64,000 nucleotides of DNA, taken from Pseudomicrostroma phylloplanum. Its lineage: Eukaryota; Basidiomycota; Exobasidiomycetes; Microstromatales. The notes under the pieces are model-generated. The model did not search any database. It was not told the DNA's origin and was given only the letters and a program-made list of their open reading frames with translations. Of this stretch, positions 20,839 to 31,080 are shown piece by piece. The DNA lies in contig BCHS01000008.1 in assembly GCA_039545275.1 (NCBI GenBank), forward strand, positions 62,001 through 126,000. The letters are read 5' to 3'. A program made the translations under genes and the position numbers. The number at the start of each line of letters is the position of its first letter. Positions within the stretch are counted from its first letter, which is position 1.

Positions 20839-21595
20839 ATGCGGCTCCTCACACATAACCTGCTGGCATGCGCAGCTCGCACCTGCCTCACCACGTCTCT
20901 CAACTTCCCTCTGGCGCTCAAGGATGTCCATCTCGAGGTCGTGCAGACAGAGTTCAACGAGGGATTCCTGAAGGGGCTCATCGGAGGAGGCAAGATCGAG
21001 TGGAAGGGACTGGTCGACACATGTAGAAGCGTGAGTGAGAGCAACGCAGAAGGGCCGTGTGGGACTGTGCAGAGGCGAAGGGGTAGTAGTGTATGCAGCC
21101 TGTAGGGATAGAGGACGCTGAGCTGCGATCGGCGTCGTGTAGCTACGACGCCCGAGTTCGAGCTCACGGCTCTGCATACCCGCATACTTCAGTCTGGTCA
21201 TGCGAGCATCCGAGGATACCGACTGAACCCTCCATCTCCCTCCTCTTACCCCTCCCTCTCCTACCATCAGCTCGGAGACGACTCGCTGCCAGACAAGGGC
21301 CCGGAAGTGGAAGACGAGCTGCCGGAAGAGCTGCTACGGCGTCTCCACCATGTTCTGCTAGAGATCCACGTAGTAGAGGGGGCAATGACATGTCCCAATT
21401 GCGGGCATGTGTACCAGATCAGGAACGGCATCCCGAATATGGTGAGTGGTAGTGAGGAGAAATATGCACTAGAGTAGGGCAAGAGCGAGCGACATTCTGG
21501 CAGCGGAGAACTGACGATCTCCCTTTCCCCGTTCTGTTTCTTTCCGCTCGTCCCTCTTCCTCTAGCTCCTGGCCGATCACGAGGTGCAAAAGTGA
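20839..21595 (+). CDS. TRM112: methyltransferase activator Trm112
   Basis: Three exons, 20839-21030, 21271-21441 and 21566-21595, give 130 aa. The last exon codes for only nine residues (LLADHEVQK). The zinc-binding cysteines known from yeast Trm112 are all present: C11 and C16 (LLACAARTC), C105 and C108 (MTCPNCGH). The C-terminal VYQIRNGIPNMLL is the family hallmark. Trm112 is the small obligate partner that stabilises Trm9, Trm11, Mtq2 and Bud23, methylating tRNA, release factor eRF1 and 18S rRNA. The 240-bp first intron is long for this window. A 1.3-kb spacer follows. Confidence 0.95.
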
Positions 21596-22911
21596 ACAGC
21601 CAGCCACCTATCCGCTCCTGTTCCTCTTGGCTCGCCGGTCCCAGTAGTGTGATAAGGACAATCTCTGCTTATCCCCTTTGGTGATTCCCGCTGCCTCGCC
21701 GGCCACATCTGGCCCCATTGTACTTGTATTTGTATCTGCTACACCCTCTTCAGCATTAGATCAAAAGCGCTGCTCCCTTTCAGCATCACATCACAGCCCA
21801 CATCAGACAGAGGCTCCGCCGGCCACATCGATCGATCAGGATCTCTTTTGTGTGTGTGGGCGTCGCCAGATAAGATAGGCGAGATCTTTAGCAAGAGGCA
21901 AGCAGCCAGGCAGGCAGGGTGTGCCCCGTGGCCTGCTTGGCTCTCCGCTCGAGTCCACGCGAGATGCCGATGATCGTATAGGCTGGCTAGCTGACTGGTC
22001 CAAGGGGTACAGTAGCGATGCCAGACCTAGCCCGAAGTTCGGAGCGAGACGAGCGAGGAGAGCAGAGCAGAGCAGAGCGAATCTGTCCTCGGTAGCGATG
22101 AAGAGAGGCGCGGCTAGGCGAGGCGCAGTGGGTGCAAATGCGCGTGGCTTTCCAGATGGACACCCGTCCGGCCTTTTTGCTAGTCGGGGCTTGTGCGTGC
22201 GTGTGCGTGTGTGTGTGTGTGTGCCTGAGTGTAGGTGGTGGCGTTAGGCCGAGGAGGACACAGTGAGTCACCCCGTCAGTCACCGGCGGCTGAGAGTAGA
22301 TCGGAGTGCAGAGTGGGGGGGAAAGCGGGTGGCTGCGTTCTGATCTGCACCTCGTCTGCCTGCGCCCGGCCTCGACGCCGAGATGTCGCTTGCCTCTTTG
22401 ACCCCCTCCCCTCCCCACCACTTGCGCCACTCTTACCAGCTTGGACCATGCCATGCTTGTCCACCGGCGTCTAGGCCGAGCGGGGAGCACAGGCAGCACG
22501 GCTCACAGGCAAGGCAGGGCAAGGCACGGCCAGGCCAGGCGAGAGGCGATGAGGTGAGTGAGGTTAATCGCTTGCCGCCCCGCCGCTGATGCGCGTGAGG
22601 TTTTTGCGCTCAGGGATATCAGCCCATATCGCCCCTTATCACCTTCCCGCGTTCTTCCGCCTGGCCCTCCTTTTTTCATGGCTCACCCCCCTTGGCCGCC
22701 CCTCCTCCCTTCGCCCTGCCCTGCCCTGTCCTGCCCCCTTTGAACCATCCTCCCCGCCTACAATACCTCGCCTTCATCTTCGTCAGCGGCAAAACCCACT
22801 CACACTCATACCCCTTGTCCTCTTATCCTCTTCACCCGTACGAACTACCTTAGCAGCAGCTTCCTCCCCACCCTCTGCCTTCCCTCCTTCTCCTCGTGAA
22901 AGGACGGCAAG
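21596..22911. promoter_or_regulatory. long upstream region of the ferroxidase gene with repeated GATAAG sites
   Basis: This 1,316-bp region, the longest spacer in the window, has no credible ORF. GATAAG cores occur at 21651-21656 (+), 21668-21673 (-), 21869-21874 (+, overlapping a second GATA at 21874-21877), 22635-22640 (-) and 22822-22827 (-). A GT-repeat lies at about 22195-22223. Fungal iron regulators of the Urbs1/SreA class are GATA factors, so the sites are candidates for iron-dependent repression of the gene at 22912. Confidence 0.45.
22195..22223. repeat. GT dinucleotide microsatellite
   Basis: Interrupted GT/GC run ending in nine uninterrupted GT units, in the ferroxidase upstream region. 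Confidence 0.8.
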
Positions 22912-24852
22912 ATGATCGCAGTTCGAGCTGCCACGCTCGCGCTCGCCAGTCTTCTCGCAGCACCCCTCGTAGCTCAAGCCGCCGTAGTAGAACAATACTG
23001 GAACGTCGGTTGGGTGCCAGATCTAAACCTCGATGGACTCTACACACGTCGCGTCATTGGCGTCAATGGCAGCTGGCCACCTCCCCTCCTCAATGTCAAC
23101 TCTACCGATGTAGTACGAGTGCACATCAACAATGACTTTGGAGATGGCACACCCACCACTCTTCACTCACATGGAATGTTCTTCAACAATACGGGATGGT
23201 CGGACGGAGCTACTTTTGTCACACAGTGTCCCATTCCAGACGGATCGTCGTACACCTATGAGATTCTCAATTCGCCAAATTCTCCTAATGGCACAGAAAA
23301 GCAGTCGGGCACGTACTGGTGCCACGGACATATCCAAGGGGTGAGCACACTGAAGTGTGAGCGAGCTGTGCGGTCGGATTCCCCTTGCTGACGATCCCTG
23401 ATGATCTCTTACACCCACCCTTTCTAGCAATACGTCGACGGCTTCAAGACTGCAAACATCATTCACCCCGAGACAGAAGCCCACGCCTACGACGAAGACT
23501 ACACGGTCGTCTTGACCGACTGGTACCATGACGAGTACAATGTCCAGATGAAGGGCTTCCTCTCGACTACGAATCCCACTGGTGTGGAGCCCATCCCGGA
23601 CTCTGCCCTGATGTACTTTGCCCACACTCCCAACATCGCGGGAGGTGCCTCTTGGCTGCCGGGCATGAACGACAACACTTCCATCCCGGTGACGCCAGGA
23701 AAGACGTACAGGCTGCGCATCATCAACATGAGCAGTCTGGCCATGTTCCACTTCTGGATCGATGGACACCAGATGAGGATCATCGAGGCAGACGGAGTCG
23801 ACACGCAGGAGTACCCCATCGACGAAGTGGTGCTGAGTGTCGCTCAACGATACTCGGTCCTTGTTACAGCCAATGACGATGCTTCGGAGAATTTCAAGAT
23901 CCACGCCAACATGGACCCGGATATGTTCGACACTGTGCCCGACACACTTCAGCTGAACATCACCTCGACGTTTGAGTACAGCACCGACGCCAACACGCCC
24001 GTAGCTGAAGAGGAGACGCGCGACTATGCCATGTTTGACGACACGGTGCTAGTGCCCTTTTACCCCTCCGCTGCGCCCCCAGCTGTTACCTTCAAGGACA
24101 TGAACGTCTGGTTTGACACTCGCAGCAACGGTGAGAACTATGCCGCGTTCAACAACATCTCGTTCATCTTCCCAGAGACGCCCAGCATCAACACACTCCT
24201 CTCCATGGGAGACGCGGCCCTGTACCCCGAAGTGTACGGTCCCTCTGCCAACGCCTTCGTCTATAACCACATGGACATCATCGAAGTGACCATCTTCAAC
24301 TGGGATGCTGGCTTCCACCCATTCCACCTGCACGGCCACCAATTCTGGGTGGTGCACAAGGCCCTGGTGACCGATTCGGCCGACGAGATGGAGAACCCCC
24401 CTTACGACCCGACGGCGGTTATCACGAACCCGATGAGGAGGGACACGGTCATGGTTCCTGCTGGAGGGTCAGCCACGATTCGCTGGGTGGCAGACAACCC
24501 AGGCGAGTGGCTCTTCCACTGCCATATCCAACCCCACCTCAACTCTGGCCTAGCAGCCATCTTCGTTGAAGCACCTTCGGTAGCCCAATCCCGCCTCACC
24601 CTCCCTTCGTACGCAACAGACGCGTGCAACGCAATGGGAATCTCCACGACGGGGAATGCTGGAGGGATCAACTCCACAACTGACTTTGGAACACTCGCAC
24701 TGGAGGTGCCGCCCTTGGTTACTGGGTGGACACCCGCCGCGGTGGGAAGTGTCGTGGGGTGCGCGATCACTGCTGCATTGGGACTGCTTACCGTGCTCAT
24801 CTATGGGCTGGGTGGCACGACTGACGAGGAGAAAGAAGAGGAGGAGGAGTAG
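22912..24852 (+). CDS. FET3: Fet3-type multicopper ferroxidase, membrane anchored
   Basis: Two exons, 22912-23340 and 23428-24852, give 617 aa. The signal peptide covers about residues 1-23 (LALASLLAAPLVAQA). Copper ligands are all visible: H85/H87 (LHSHG), H138/H140 (WCHGH), H440/H443/H445 (HPFHLHGH) and H507-C508-H509 with H513 (HCHIQPHL). E197 in NPTGVEP sits where Fet3 has the glutamate that binds Fe(II), which favours ferroxidase over laccase. A C-terminal helix (AAVGSVVGCAITAALGLLTVLIYGL) and an acidic cytosolic tail match plasma-membrane Fet3. Its usual partner, the permease Ftr1, is not in the window. Retaining the 87-bp intron would end translation early. Confidence 0.92.
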
Positions 24853-25423
24853 AAGAGAAGGAGGAGCGAAATGTAATGTGTGGGAATCAGAGGAAAAGTG
24901 TCCAAACGTTGAGTCGAATCGATCGAGGCTCAGAGAAGAAGAAGAAGCAGAAGAAGTCGAATCTGTACAATCCCCGCTTCCGCATATCTCAATCCTATCA
25001 CGACTATCCGTACTCTCGCCGGCTCGGTGTGCTATGTGCTTTGTGCTGTGCTGAGTCAGTGACCGAAAGAAGACTCAACCTCAGCCTCACCTGTCTCTCG
25101 TCCCTCGTCCCTAATAGTGGATACAGAAGCTGGTGCTCGGCGCTCAGCAAGCGCTCGTCGCTCAGCAAGTCGAAGGGTGTGAGAGACGAGACAAGACGAG
25201 GGAAGCCCTGCTTGGCTTTTGGCTTTGCCTTTGGCTGTGGCTTGTGCGTCGCTTCGGGTGTGACTCATTCTGCAGGTCCAAGCCACGCGCGCGGCGTAGA
25301 GACGCAAGGACGCCCAGTGCAAGAGCAGATTGCAGGGCGGGGGCAGCGGGATGAGCGGGTGAGCTGCCATTGCTGCTGCGTGCTGCCTGCTGAGCACTAG
25401 GCTCGCTTAGTGTACCACGGAAA

Positions 25424-25445
25424 GGGGGGGGGGGGGGGGGGGGGG
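25424..25445 (+). repeat. poly-G tract, 22 bases
   Basis: Uninterrupted run of 22 G, preceded by AAA and followed by TATGG. It is the longest homopolymer I noticed in the window and could be length-variable or a sequencing artefact. Confidence 0.85.
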
Positions 25446-25680
25446 TATGGTCGCTCAGCGGGCGGATCGTCCTCGGAAAAGCTAGTTTGGATGGCAGTCG
25501 CTCAGTCGAGTCAAGAATGTCGCGTTGAGCGATCGAGCGATCGGGCAAGGGCTTGGCGGAGGCGGAGCTTGTTTTGCGGAGAGGTATGGGTGCGTGAGTG
25601 GCTGAAGAATTGGTAGAGGTAATGACTCCCGAGAGTGAGCGATCAGGCAAGGATCAAGGCGAAGATGAAGTTCCGGTAGG

Positions 25681-25687
25681 TATAAGG
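25681..25687 (+). promoter_or_regulatory. TATA box of Thr-rich protein A
   Basis: TATAAGG 109 bp upstream of the ATG at 25790. The same heptamer precedes the second small gene (27440-27446). It argues for translation from 25790 rather than 25598. Confidence 0.45.
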
Positions 25688-25789
25688 TCCAGGGAATCCA
25701 GACCCCCACTTTCCACCCAGGATCCAGAATTGTCATACACTCATCTTCAGCCCGATCACCCGCTATCGACGCCAGAACACTTACCAACA

Positions 25790-26371
25790 ATGACGTCCAC
25801 CACCACCACCACCACCACCACCACCAACGCCGTCAGCAACGCCTCTTCCTCTTCAGCCTCTATGGACACCGCCAAGAAGTCCACTTCTCCATTCCGAGCC
25901 CTCTTCGGCAAGAAAAAGAGCCCCTCACCACCACTGGCGCAGAAGACGGCTCCGCGCTCCTCCCTCGACTCGGACGTCACTTTGCTGGAGGACAAGAAGG
26001 ATTCCAGCCCTAAAAGCGAGGTTGGTTTCACTGAGCGGAAGAGTGAGAGAAGCGGGACCAGCAGCATTAGCGGCGGTGATGGCAGCAGTACAGATGGAGC
26101 GCCGTCGCTGAAGGGCAGCAGTCTCGAGACAGGCTGGGCTCTCCTCTCTCGAGGAGCAGCAGAAGACCTGAGCGTGCCCACGTACAGCTCTGCTTATAAG
26201 CACACATCCGTCCTGGGGAGACTGGCAAAGGGACTGACTTCGCCACACTCACCCTACGATTATGCTATGCCGCCGCCGCCACCGCCCTCGTCTTCGACAT
26301 CGACCTCGCCGTTATTGCAGGAGGACAAGAAGGATTTCAAGGCGCCGCGCCCTCCGATGGTCTTTCACTAG
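25790..26371 (+). CDS. small low-complexity protein A, Thr-tract start (unknown function)
   Basis: I do not recognise a family. Intronless, 193 aa from 25790; the frame is open back to an ATG at 25598 but the TATAAGG at 25681 makes the shorter form more likely. It begins MTSTTTTTTTTT (an ACC repeat in the DNA), then a basic block KKSTSPFRALFGKKKSPSPP at about residues 27-46, an acidic/Ser stretch, ETGWALLSRG and YSSAYKHTSVLGRLAKG, and a poly-Pro run (MPPPPPP) near the C-terminus. There is no signal peptide or membrane segment. Composition suggests a mostly disordered cytosolic protein. The gene 1.2 kb downstream has the same layout and a similar basic block. Confidence 0.55.
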   Translation: MTSTTTTTTTTTNAVSNASSSSASMDTAKKSTSPFRALFGKKKSPSPPLAQKTAPRSSLDSDVTLLEDKKDSSPKSEVGFTERKSERSGTSSISGGDGSSTDGAPSLKGSSLETGWALLSRGAAEDLSVPTYSSAYKHTSVLGRLAKGLTSPHSPYDYAMPPPPPPSSSTSTSPLLQEDKKDFKAPRPPMVFH

Positions 26372-27602
26372 CCTCAAGGACTGTCAACTCTGTTCTACTT
26401 GATAAAGAGGTTCTTCTTGAATGGTACGATCGTCAGTGGCCGTTCAGGCCGTTTACAATCAGTCACTGGACAATTAGCCTCTGCAGGCTTCACAGGAATG
26501 TCGTACCAAGCCGCCAGCTCCAGCTCTACAGCGGCAGACGACTCACACGACAGGAGGATGCCGTGCCCATGGAACGACCTATCGCCTCATCGACGTGAGG
26601 GACACAGCAGCTTCCGCGCAGTCTCGTGCTGAAGAGGTTCTAAGCCTGTAATCTTCACTCTTTGCTTGCACCCGGCCCAAGAGCTGACTCGCCATCGGCG
26701 CACTCAACACCGTAAATTTGAACAGTCTGTCTCTCATTCCCTCAACTATGGTGCAATCAAATTGTTCTCTGCTTGCCTCTTGTATTCGTCTAGTGCTCGC
26801 AATTCGTGATGTAACTGCTCGACGGACATAGCAGGAAGGACTTCCTGGACACAATTCATCATTTGACTCCCATCTTTTCGTCTTTCGCTGCTACATCCGA
26901 TACGGCCGAATCTATCGCACAGCTCCAGTATAGTGACTCGTCTGCCCCGCAGATGCACCGTGCAGGACGTTCAGATCGGCCGGAGATCCAGCAGTCCTGT
27001 CCGATGTACTCCCTCACGCTCTGTCAGATTCCAGAAGCATTCACGCCCGGCCGAGGAAAGTGGAGAACCCATACTGTTATGCGACGCTATGACTCGTTTC
27101 GGCCTTTAGACTGGACGAAGCGTCGTGGCTCAGTCCCGAAGAGGGAGAGGGATGCGAGATGCGGGGCTTCGACTCGCACGGGGCGCGCCGCCCGCGTGTG
27201 TGCATGCCGTGCATGTGCCGTGCCCTGAGTCAGACGCACTGCACTGCACTGCTCATGCGCTGCACTGCGATGACACTGACAACGTGGACTGAGGGACGGC
27301 GAAAGTAGCGACGTGCGAGGTAACGGCAAGCGAGAGCGAGACCGGCGGAAGTCAGGATTTGCGAGCGAGCGGTATGCGACTGAGGGTTGACTCATAGCTG
27401 AGGGACTGTTGGAGGGAGTCATGTGAGAAGGGACGATGATATAAGGAGATGCGTGGTGGAGTGTTGTCTAGAGACTTCCCCCACTCTACTCTCTTCTGTC
27501 GTTCTGTCGAATACATCAATTGCGACATTCGTCGGCTTCAGCATTAGCATCGTCATTCTGTCCCTCAGCCAAGAGCTTCCTACCACCTCTCACACTTTCA
27601 CC
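26372..27602. other. intergenic region between the two small Thr-rich protein genes
   Basis: 1,231 bp without a convincing ORF. It holds GCACT-rich short repeats around 27237-27270 and a TATAAGG at 27440-27446. No intact or decayed third copy of the small genes was seen. Confidence 0.4.
27440..27446 (+). promoter_or_regulatory. TATA box of Thr-rich protein B
   Basis: TATAAGG 163 bp upstream of the ATG at 27603, identical to the heptamer upstream of protein A. Confidence 0.4.
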
Positions 27603-28046
27603 ATGACAACCACTACCGCATCGACCGCCAGCACCGGAGCCATCCACCTCAGCCCCACCCCATCCTACGAGCAACCGAAGAAGTCCTCTGCCTTCCGCAA
27701 GCTCCTCCCCCAAAAGACTCCTTCCCCACCTTCGTACGACGAAGTGTGCGGAGAAGCCTACCAATACTTACGTCCTACGACACCGGGTTCAGAGCCAGAG
27801 CCGGTTACGAAGCCGGTGCCGGTGCCTGGATACGGGCCGACGGTGACGCCTTTCGTTGAGACCAAGAACCGCTCGGGGGTCTCGCAGACGGTGGTCCGTC
27901 GCCAGATCAACTGGGAGGGGTGGCAGACACTCCTACCTGGATTCAAGAGAGGGAATGCTGGGTACGAGACACCCAGGAGCAAGTCCAAGCCCCAGGCTCA
28001 GCCCAAGTCGTACTCGTGGGAAGCTGCTGCTATGGCACGTCCGTGA
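27603..28046 (+). CDS. small low-complexity protein B, Thr-rich start, PPxY motif (unknown function)
   Basis: I do not recognise a family. Intronless, 147 aa from 27603; the frame is open to 27423, but that part contains the putative leader. It starts MTTTTASTAST and then has KKSSAFRKLLPQKTPSPP, which resembles the basic block of protein A (same KKS, FR-x-L, K and PSPP spacing). PPSYDE directly follows and fits the PPxY consensus bound by WW domains of Rsp5/Nedd4 ubiquitin ligases. The rest is Pro/Val-rich (EPVTKPVPVPGYGP), with a C-terminal INWEGWQTLLPGFKRG patch. There is no membrane segment. Relation to protein A is inferred from this short similarity only. Confidence 0.55.
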   Translation: MTTTTASTASTGAIHLSPTPSYEQPKKSSAFRKLLPQKTPSPPSYDEVCGEAYQYLRPTTPGSEPEPVTKPVPVPGYGPTVTPFVETKNRSGVSQTVVRRQINWEGWQTLLPGFKRGNAGYETPRSKSKPQAQPKSYSWEAAAMARP

Positions 28047-28509
28047 CACGGCAGGGGGCTCACTGCTACCCCGGGATAGCGTCTTTTTGTAAACTTCAAT
28101 AGCGGCCTGCGACGATCGTACAGCGCATGCTGTTGGCCGCGACCAGCTTCTCCCAGCGCTTGTAAGACAAGGCTGAAGCTTCCTTGGCACCGAAGGCTCA
28201 ATGGCCTCGAAGCTCCGAAGCAGCAGCGGTATCCCACAAAGCCTGCACGGGCTAGGGAGGGCAGCTTCATACCACGCGCTCGACGAAAGTATCGACCGTC
28301 TTGAGAAGACTAGCCACTCACGAGCGTCGAAAGGGCTCCAGGAAAGCGAGGTGTCGATCCCCTCTCCTTCGATGTATCCACTACACACGCCAGGCGGCAC
28401 CACACCGCCAGGTACCTATCATGCCTTTCTTGTACTATGTTCTTGGTGACGTGACAATGCAATTGAAAATGCAATTCAATCTTCTGAATCTGGCAAAGTG
28501 CCGGTTGTA
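28047..28509. other. intergenic region protein B - SSU1-like gene (convergent)
   Basis: 463 bp. A plus-strand ORF at 28201-28449 (82 codons) has a Ser/Pro-rich, partly protein-like reading but no recognisable similarity and no TATA box, so it is not called as a gene. Confidence 0.35.
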
Positions 28510-30624
28510 CTAGTCCTCGAGCTCGCCCATGGCAGGTCCCGGTCCAGGTCCCTTTCTGTCTTGGACCTCTTCCGGCTGATTGACCTCGACGTCACCGCCT
28601 ACAAGCTCACTGCGCTTCTCGTTGTCGAGCTCCGTTCTTGTTGCCACTGCCGGCTTGCCTGCCGACTCGCCTTGCCCATGTCCATGTCCGTATCGTTGTC
28701 CCTCCTCACTCGTGCTCAAACCTGCACTCTCACTTCCATCTCCCTCCTCTTCTTCACTCCACTCTTCTTCCTCTTCTGCGCTCCGGCGCTTCAATGGTTC
28801 TAGCGGCAGATCAGCAATACACGGCGCTGCCTTCCTGGTGAGGAGGCTTCCGTCCAGGAATCCCTTGAGGGTCGGGATGGCCACTGTGAACCAGACGAGG
28901 AGAGTGAGGATGACGAGGATCGTGTAGACGATCTTGAGGGCGAGGGAGGAGAGGACGAGGGCGAGGCGACCGGTGCAGATGGCGAGGGAGCCGAGGGGGA
29001 AGGTTGCGCCCCACCCTGTTGATCGATCGAAGCCAGAACGGGTTGGAGTGGGTCAGCGGCTGGTCATCGATTATCTACTCTGTACTGTCCTTCACTCACA
29101 TCCCATGTTGAATGTCAGCTTGCCTCTCCTAGTCTCGCGTATGACAGTCATGATGCCCAGCGCCATCCACCACATCCCAAAGGCCCACAGCATTAGCGCC
29201 CCGAGCAGGCCAGCGGCAAAGAGGGCCTGTCCAACGGGGAAGCCCAGCTGACTGGCTCCTGCGTAGGTCAGCTGATTGCCCACGGAAGAGGCCTCGGAGG
29301 AAGGCAGGGCAGAGATGGTTGGGAAGAGCCGGTAGGCCACGAGACCCAGGTGGAGAAGAGCTTCTCCGCCCTGACCGGCTGGACCGAGTGGGAGGAAGAC
29401 GCTGATGATGACCTCCCTCGGAGGCTGTTTGAAGAGGAGGACTGAGAGGTGGATGATAAAGGGATGCATCAGGTCGCTGCATCGGTCTTTATGATATCGC
29501 TTGGTTACTCACGGCGTTGAAAATATAGAACCAAGATTAGCAGCGCCAGAGGCAGACCGACACCCAAGACCAGGTAGCTGACGATGACGATTGTGAATGC
29601 ATAAGTCGGGTATACGTCCATGAGAGCCTCCGCAATTACCGCTCCGACAGCTGCTACCGTGATGGGAGGTACAATGGGAAGCAGCAATGCGGCAGTAGTC
29701 GACGAGAAAGAGTGGCTCTGGTACGTCGTGACCATGAAGGGCACCCCGATGGCTGTCATCAGCGAGATGACTGTGGCGATCCACCAGAGGACAGAAGCCG
29801 CCATGGCGTAGCTATGGCCTAGCTGAAATTCTACTGTCCCCAGCTGAGCGATGTTGGAGATGATGACGATCATGCCCATGGGGAATGTTCCGAGAAACAT
29901 GCTCTTCTGGGGATGCTTGATCGTCAAGGGCAAGACTTGCGGGAAGAGGATGTAGCGCGTGAGGAAGGCAGCCGTAAAGAGAAGGAAGCTGAGCAGGGCA
30001 GGAGGAAAGGAGAAGAGGGCCAAGTCAGTACTCCCTCGAAGTCGCCTGCGCCCATCACCAGACTCACATTACAATGTCTGCTAAGAGGTAGACGAGGGCG
30101 ACCCATCTGAAGCCACTGTGTGTTGCCGTCCAGGGCAAGAGATTGACCAGTGTAGCGATCACACCCGTCCCCATCGTCACCGCGAACCAAGATGGGGTGA
30201 AATGTAGCACTCTCTCCCGAATCCCTCGCGCTGCCTGCGTCGCAGTATCAGGATGCGGGTCAGGCCGCCGTCGTGAGCGCCTCCTGACACTTTGGCCCTT
30301 CTTGGACGCTGGTGAAGCTCCATCATCCCCTCTTTGCCTGCGCCGTCTTGATCTCTTGCGAGGAGCGAAGTCGCCTTGGAGGAAAAGGCGCTCCTCCTGT
30401 GCTTCCGTCGTCAGGTTGGGGAGATCTCGTCTTTGCGGAAGTGCTGGCTCTGCGGGAGCATGAGCTGCTGTGGAGGGCAAGGAAGAGCCAGAGCTGGCGT
30501 CACCACCGTTGCTGGCATGATGGTGGTGGTGGTGAGAGATGCGGGTGGGCGCAGGTGGAGTGATACCTGTCATCGAGCTTGACGGTGCTGTAGCTCGGTG
30601 ACTTTGAGGTTCAGACTGTTGCAT
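28510..30624 (-). CDS. SSU1: SSU1-like sulfite efflux pump (TDT/SLAC1 family)
   Basis: Four exons (30624-30068, 29988-29513, 29441-29100, 29015-28510) give 626 aa. The first about 150 residues are hydrophilic and include a six-His run. The family signature follows: HFTPSWFAVTMGTG, then HPQKSMFLGTFPMG, YFQRLLLFKQPPRE, FLPLGPAGQGG and WWGATFPLGS. About ten membrane helices are visible. For intron 1 I chose the acceptor at 29989, behind a TACTGAC branch-point-like sequence; an acceptor 36 bases earlier would add 12 residues and fits the Ssu1 alignment less well. The acidic C-terminus is long. In yeast Ssu1 exports sulfite across the plasma membrane. Related members carry malate or other anions, so the substrate is inferred. 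Confidence 0.85.
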
Positions 30625-31080
30625 AGAAGCAGTCTATGGGAGAGGAAGGAAGGACGTAGGGTACGATGCGGCTGACTCGGCCGGCAAGCCAGACGCGGAG
30701 GGAGGCAACGGAAAGGGCGGCCGGGGACCCGGAAAATGAATTTGGCGGGGAAAGAGTCGACTGCAGGCTGCTGCTTGTTTGCGCCACGCGAGGAGAACAA
30801 ATCTAGGCCAGAGACCAACAAGGCCCGCGTTTGGCGGAGGTGTTGGTCTCGCTCCTCGTCCTTCATCCTTCGTCTTCATACCCCTGTGTGCATCGTCTAC
30901 ATCGTCTACGCCCTGTGCTCTCCTCTTGTGTCATACCCTACATCGCTGCATCATCATCATCACCCACACCCTCCCGGACGGTCATTAGCCCAAGGTGGCC
31001 GTCTTTCAAGACTTCCCACGTGCCTGCACCCCTAGACAGTGCATCACAGGGTGAAAAGGCGCCGCTTGTTGTGACATACT
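30625..31080. promoter_or_regulatory. divergent promoter SSU1-like / coiled-coil protein
   Basis: 456-bp spacer. A CACGTG lies at 31017-31022. In yeast that core is used by Cbf1 at sulfur-metabolism genes, so it may matter for the sulfite pump, but it is 393 bp from that start and only 59 bp from the other gene. Confidence 0.35.
31017..31022. promoter_or_regulatory. CACGTG E-box in SSU1-like / coiled-coil spacer
   Basis: Palindromic CACGTG (context TCCCACGTGCC). Motif-based candidate only. Confidence 0.3.

Larger units (their letters stand above)
24853..25789. other. intergenic region ferroxidase - small Thr-rich protein A
   Basis: 937 bp with a 22-base G run (25424-25445) and a TATAAGG (25681-25687). 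An in-frame ATG at 25598 extends the following ORF, but it lies upstream of the likely TATA box. Confidence 0.4.

Noticed and set aside
21596..22911. Possible hidden gene in the 1.3-kb spacer before the ferroxidase
   Set aside because: All frames give short, low-complexity products rich in Arg, Ser and Cys; repeats and GATAAG sites fit a regulatory region better.
28201..28449. 82-codon plus-strand ORF after protein B
   Set aside because: The reading is Ser/Pro-rich and could be real, but there is no similarity, no TATA box, and it is short. Transcript evidence would be needed.
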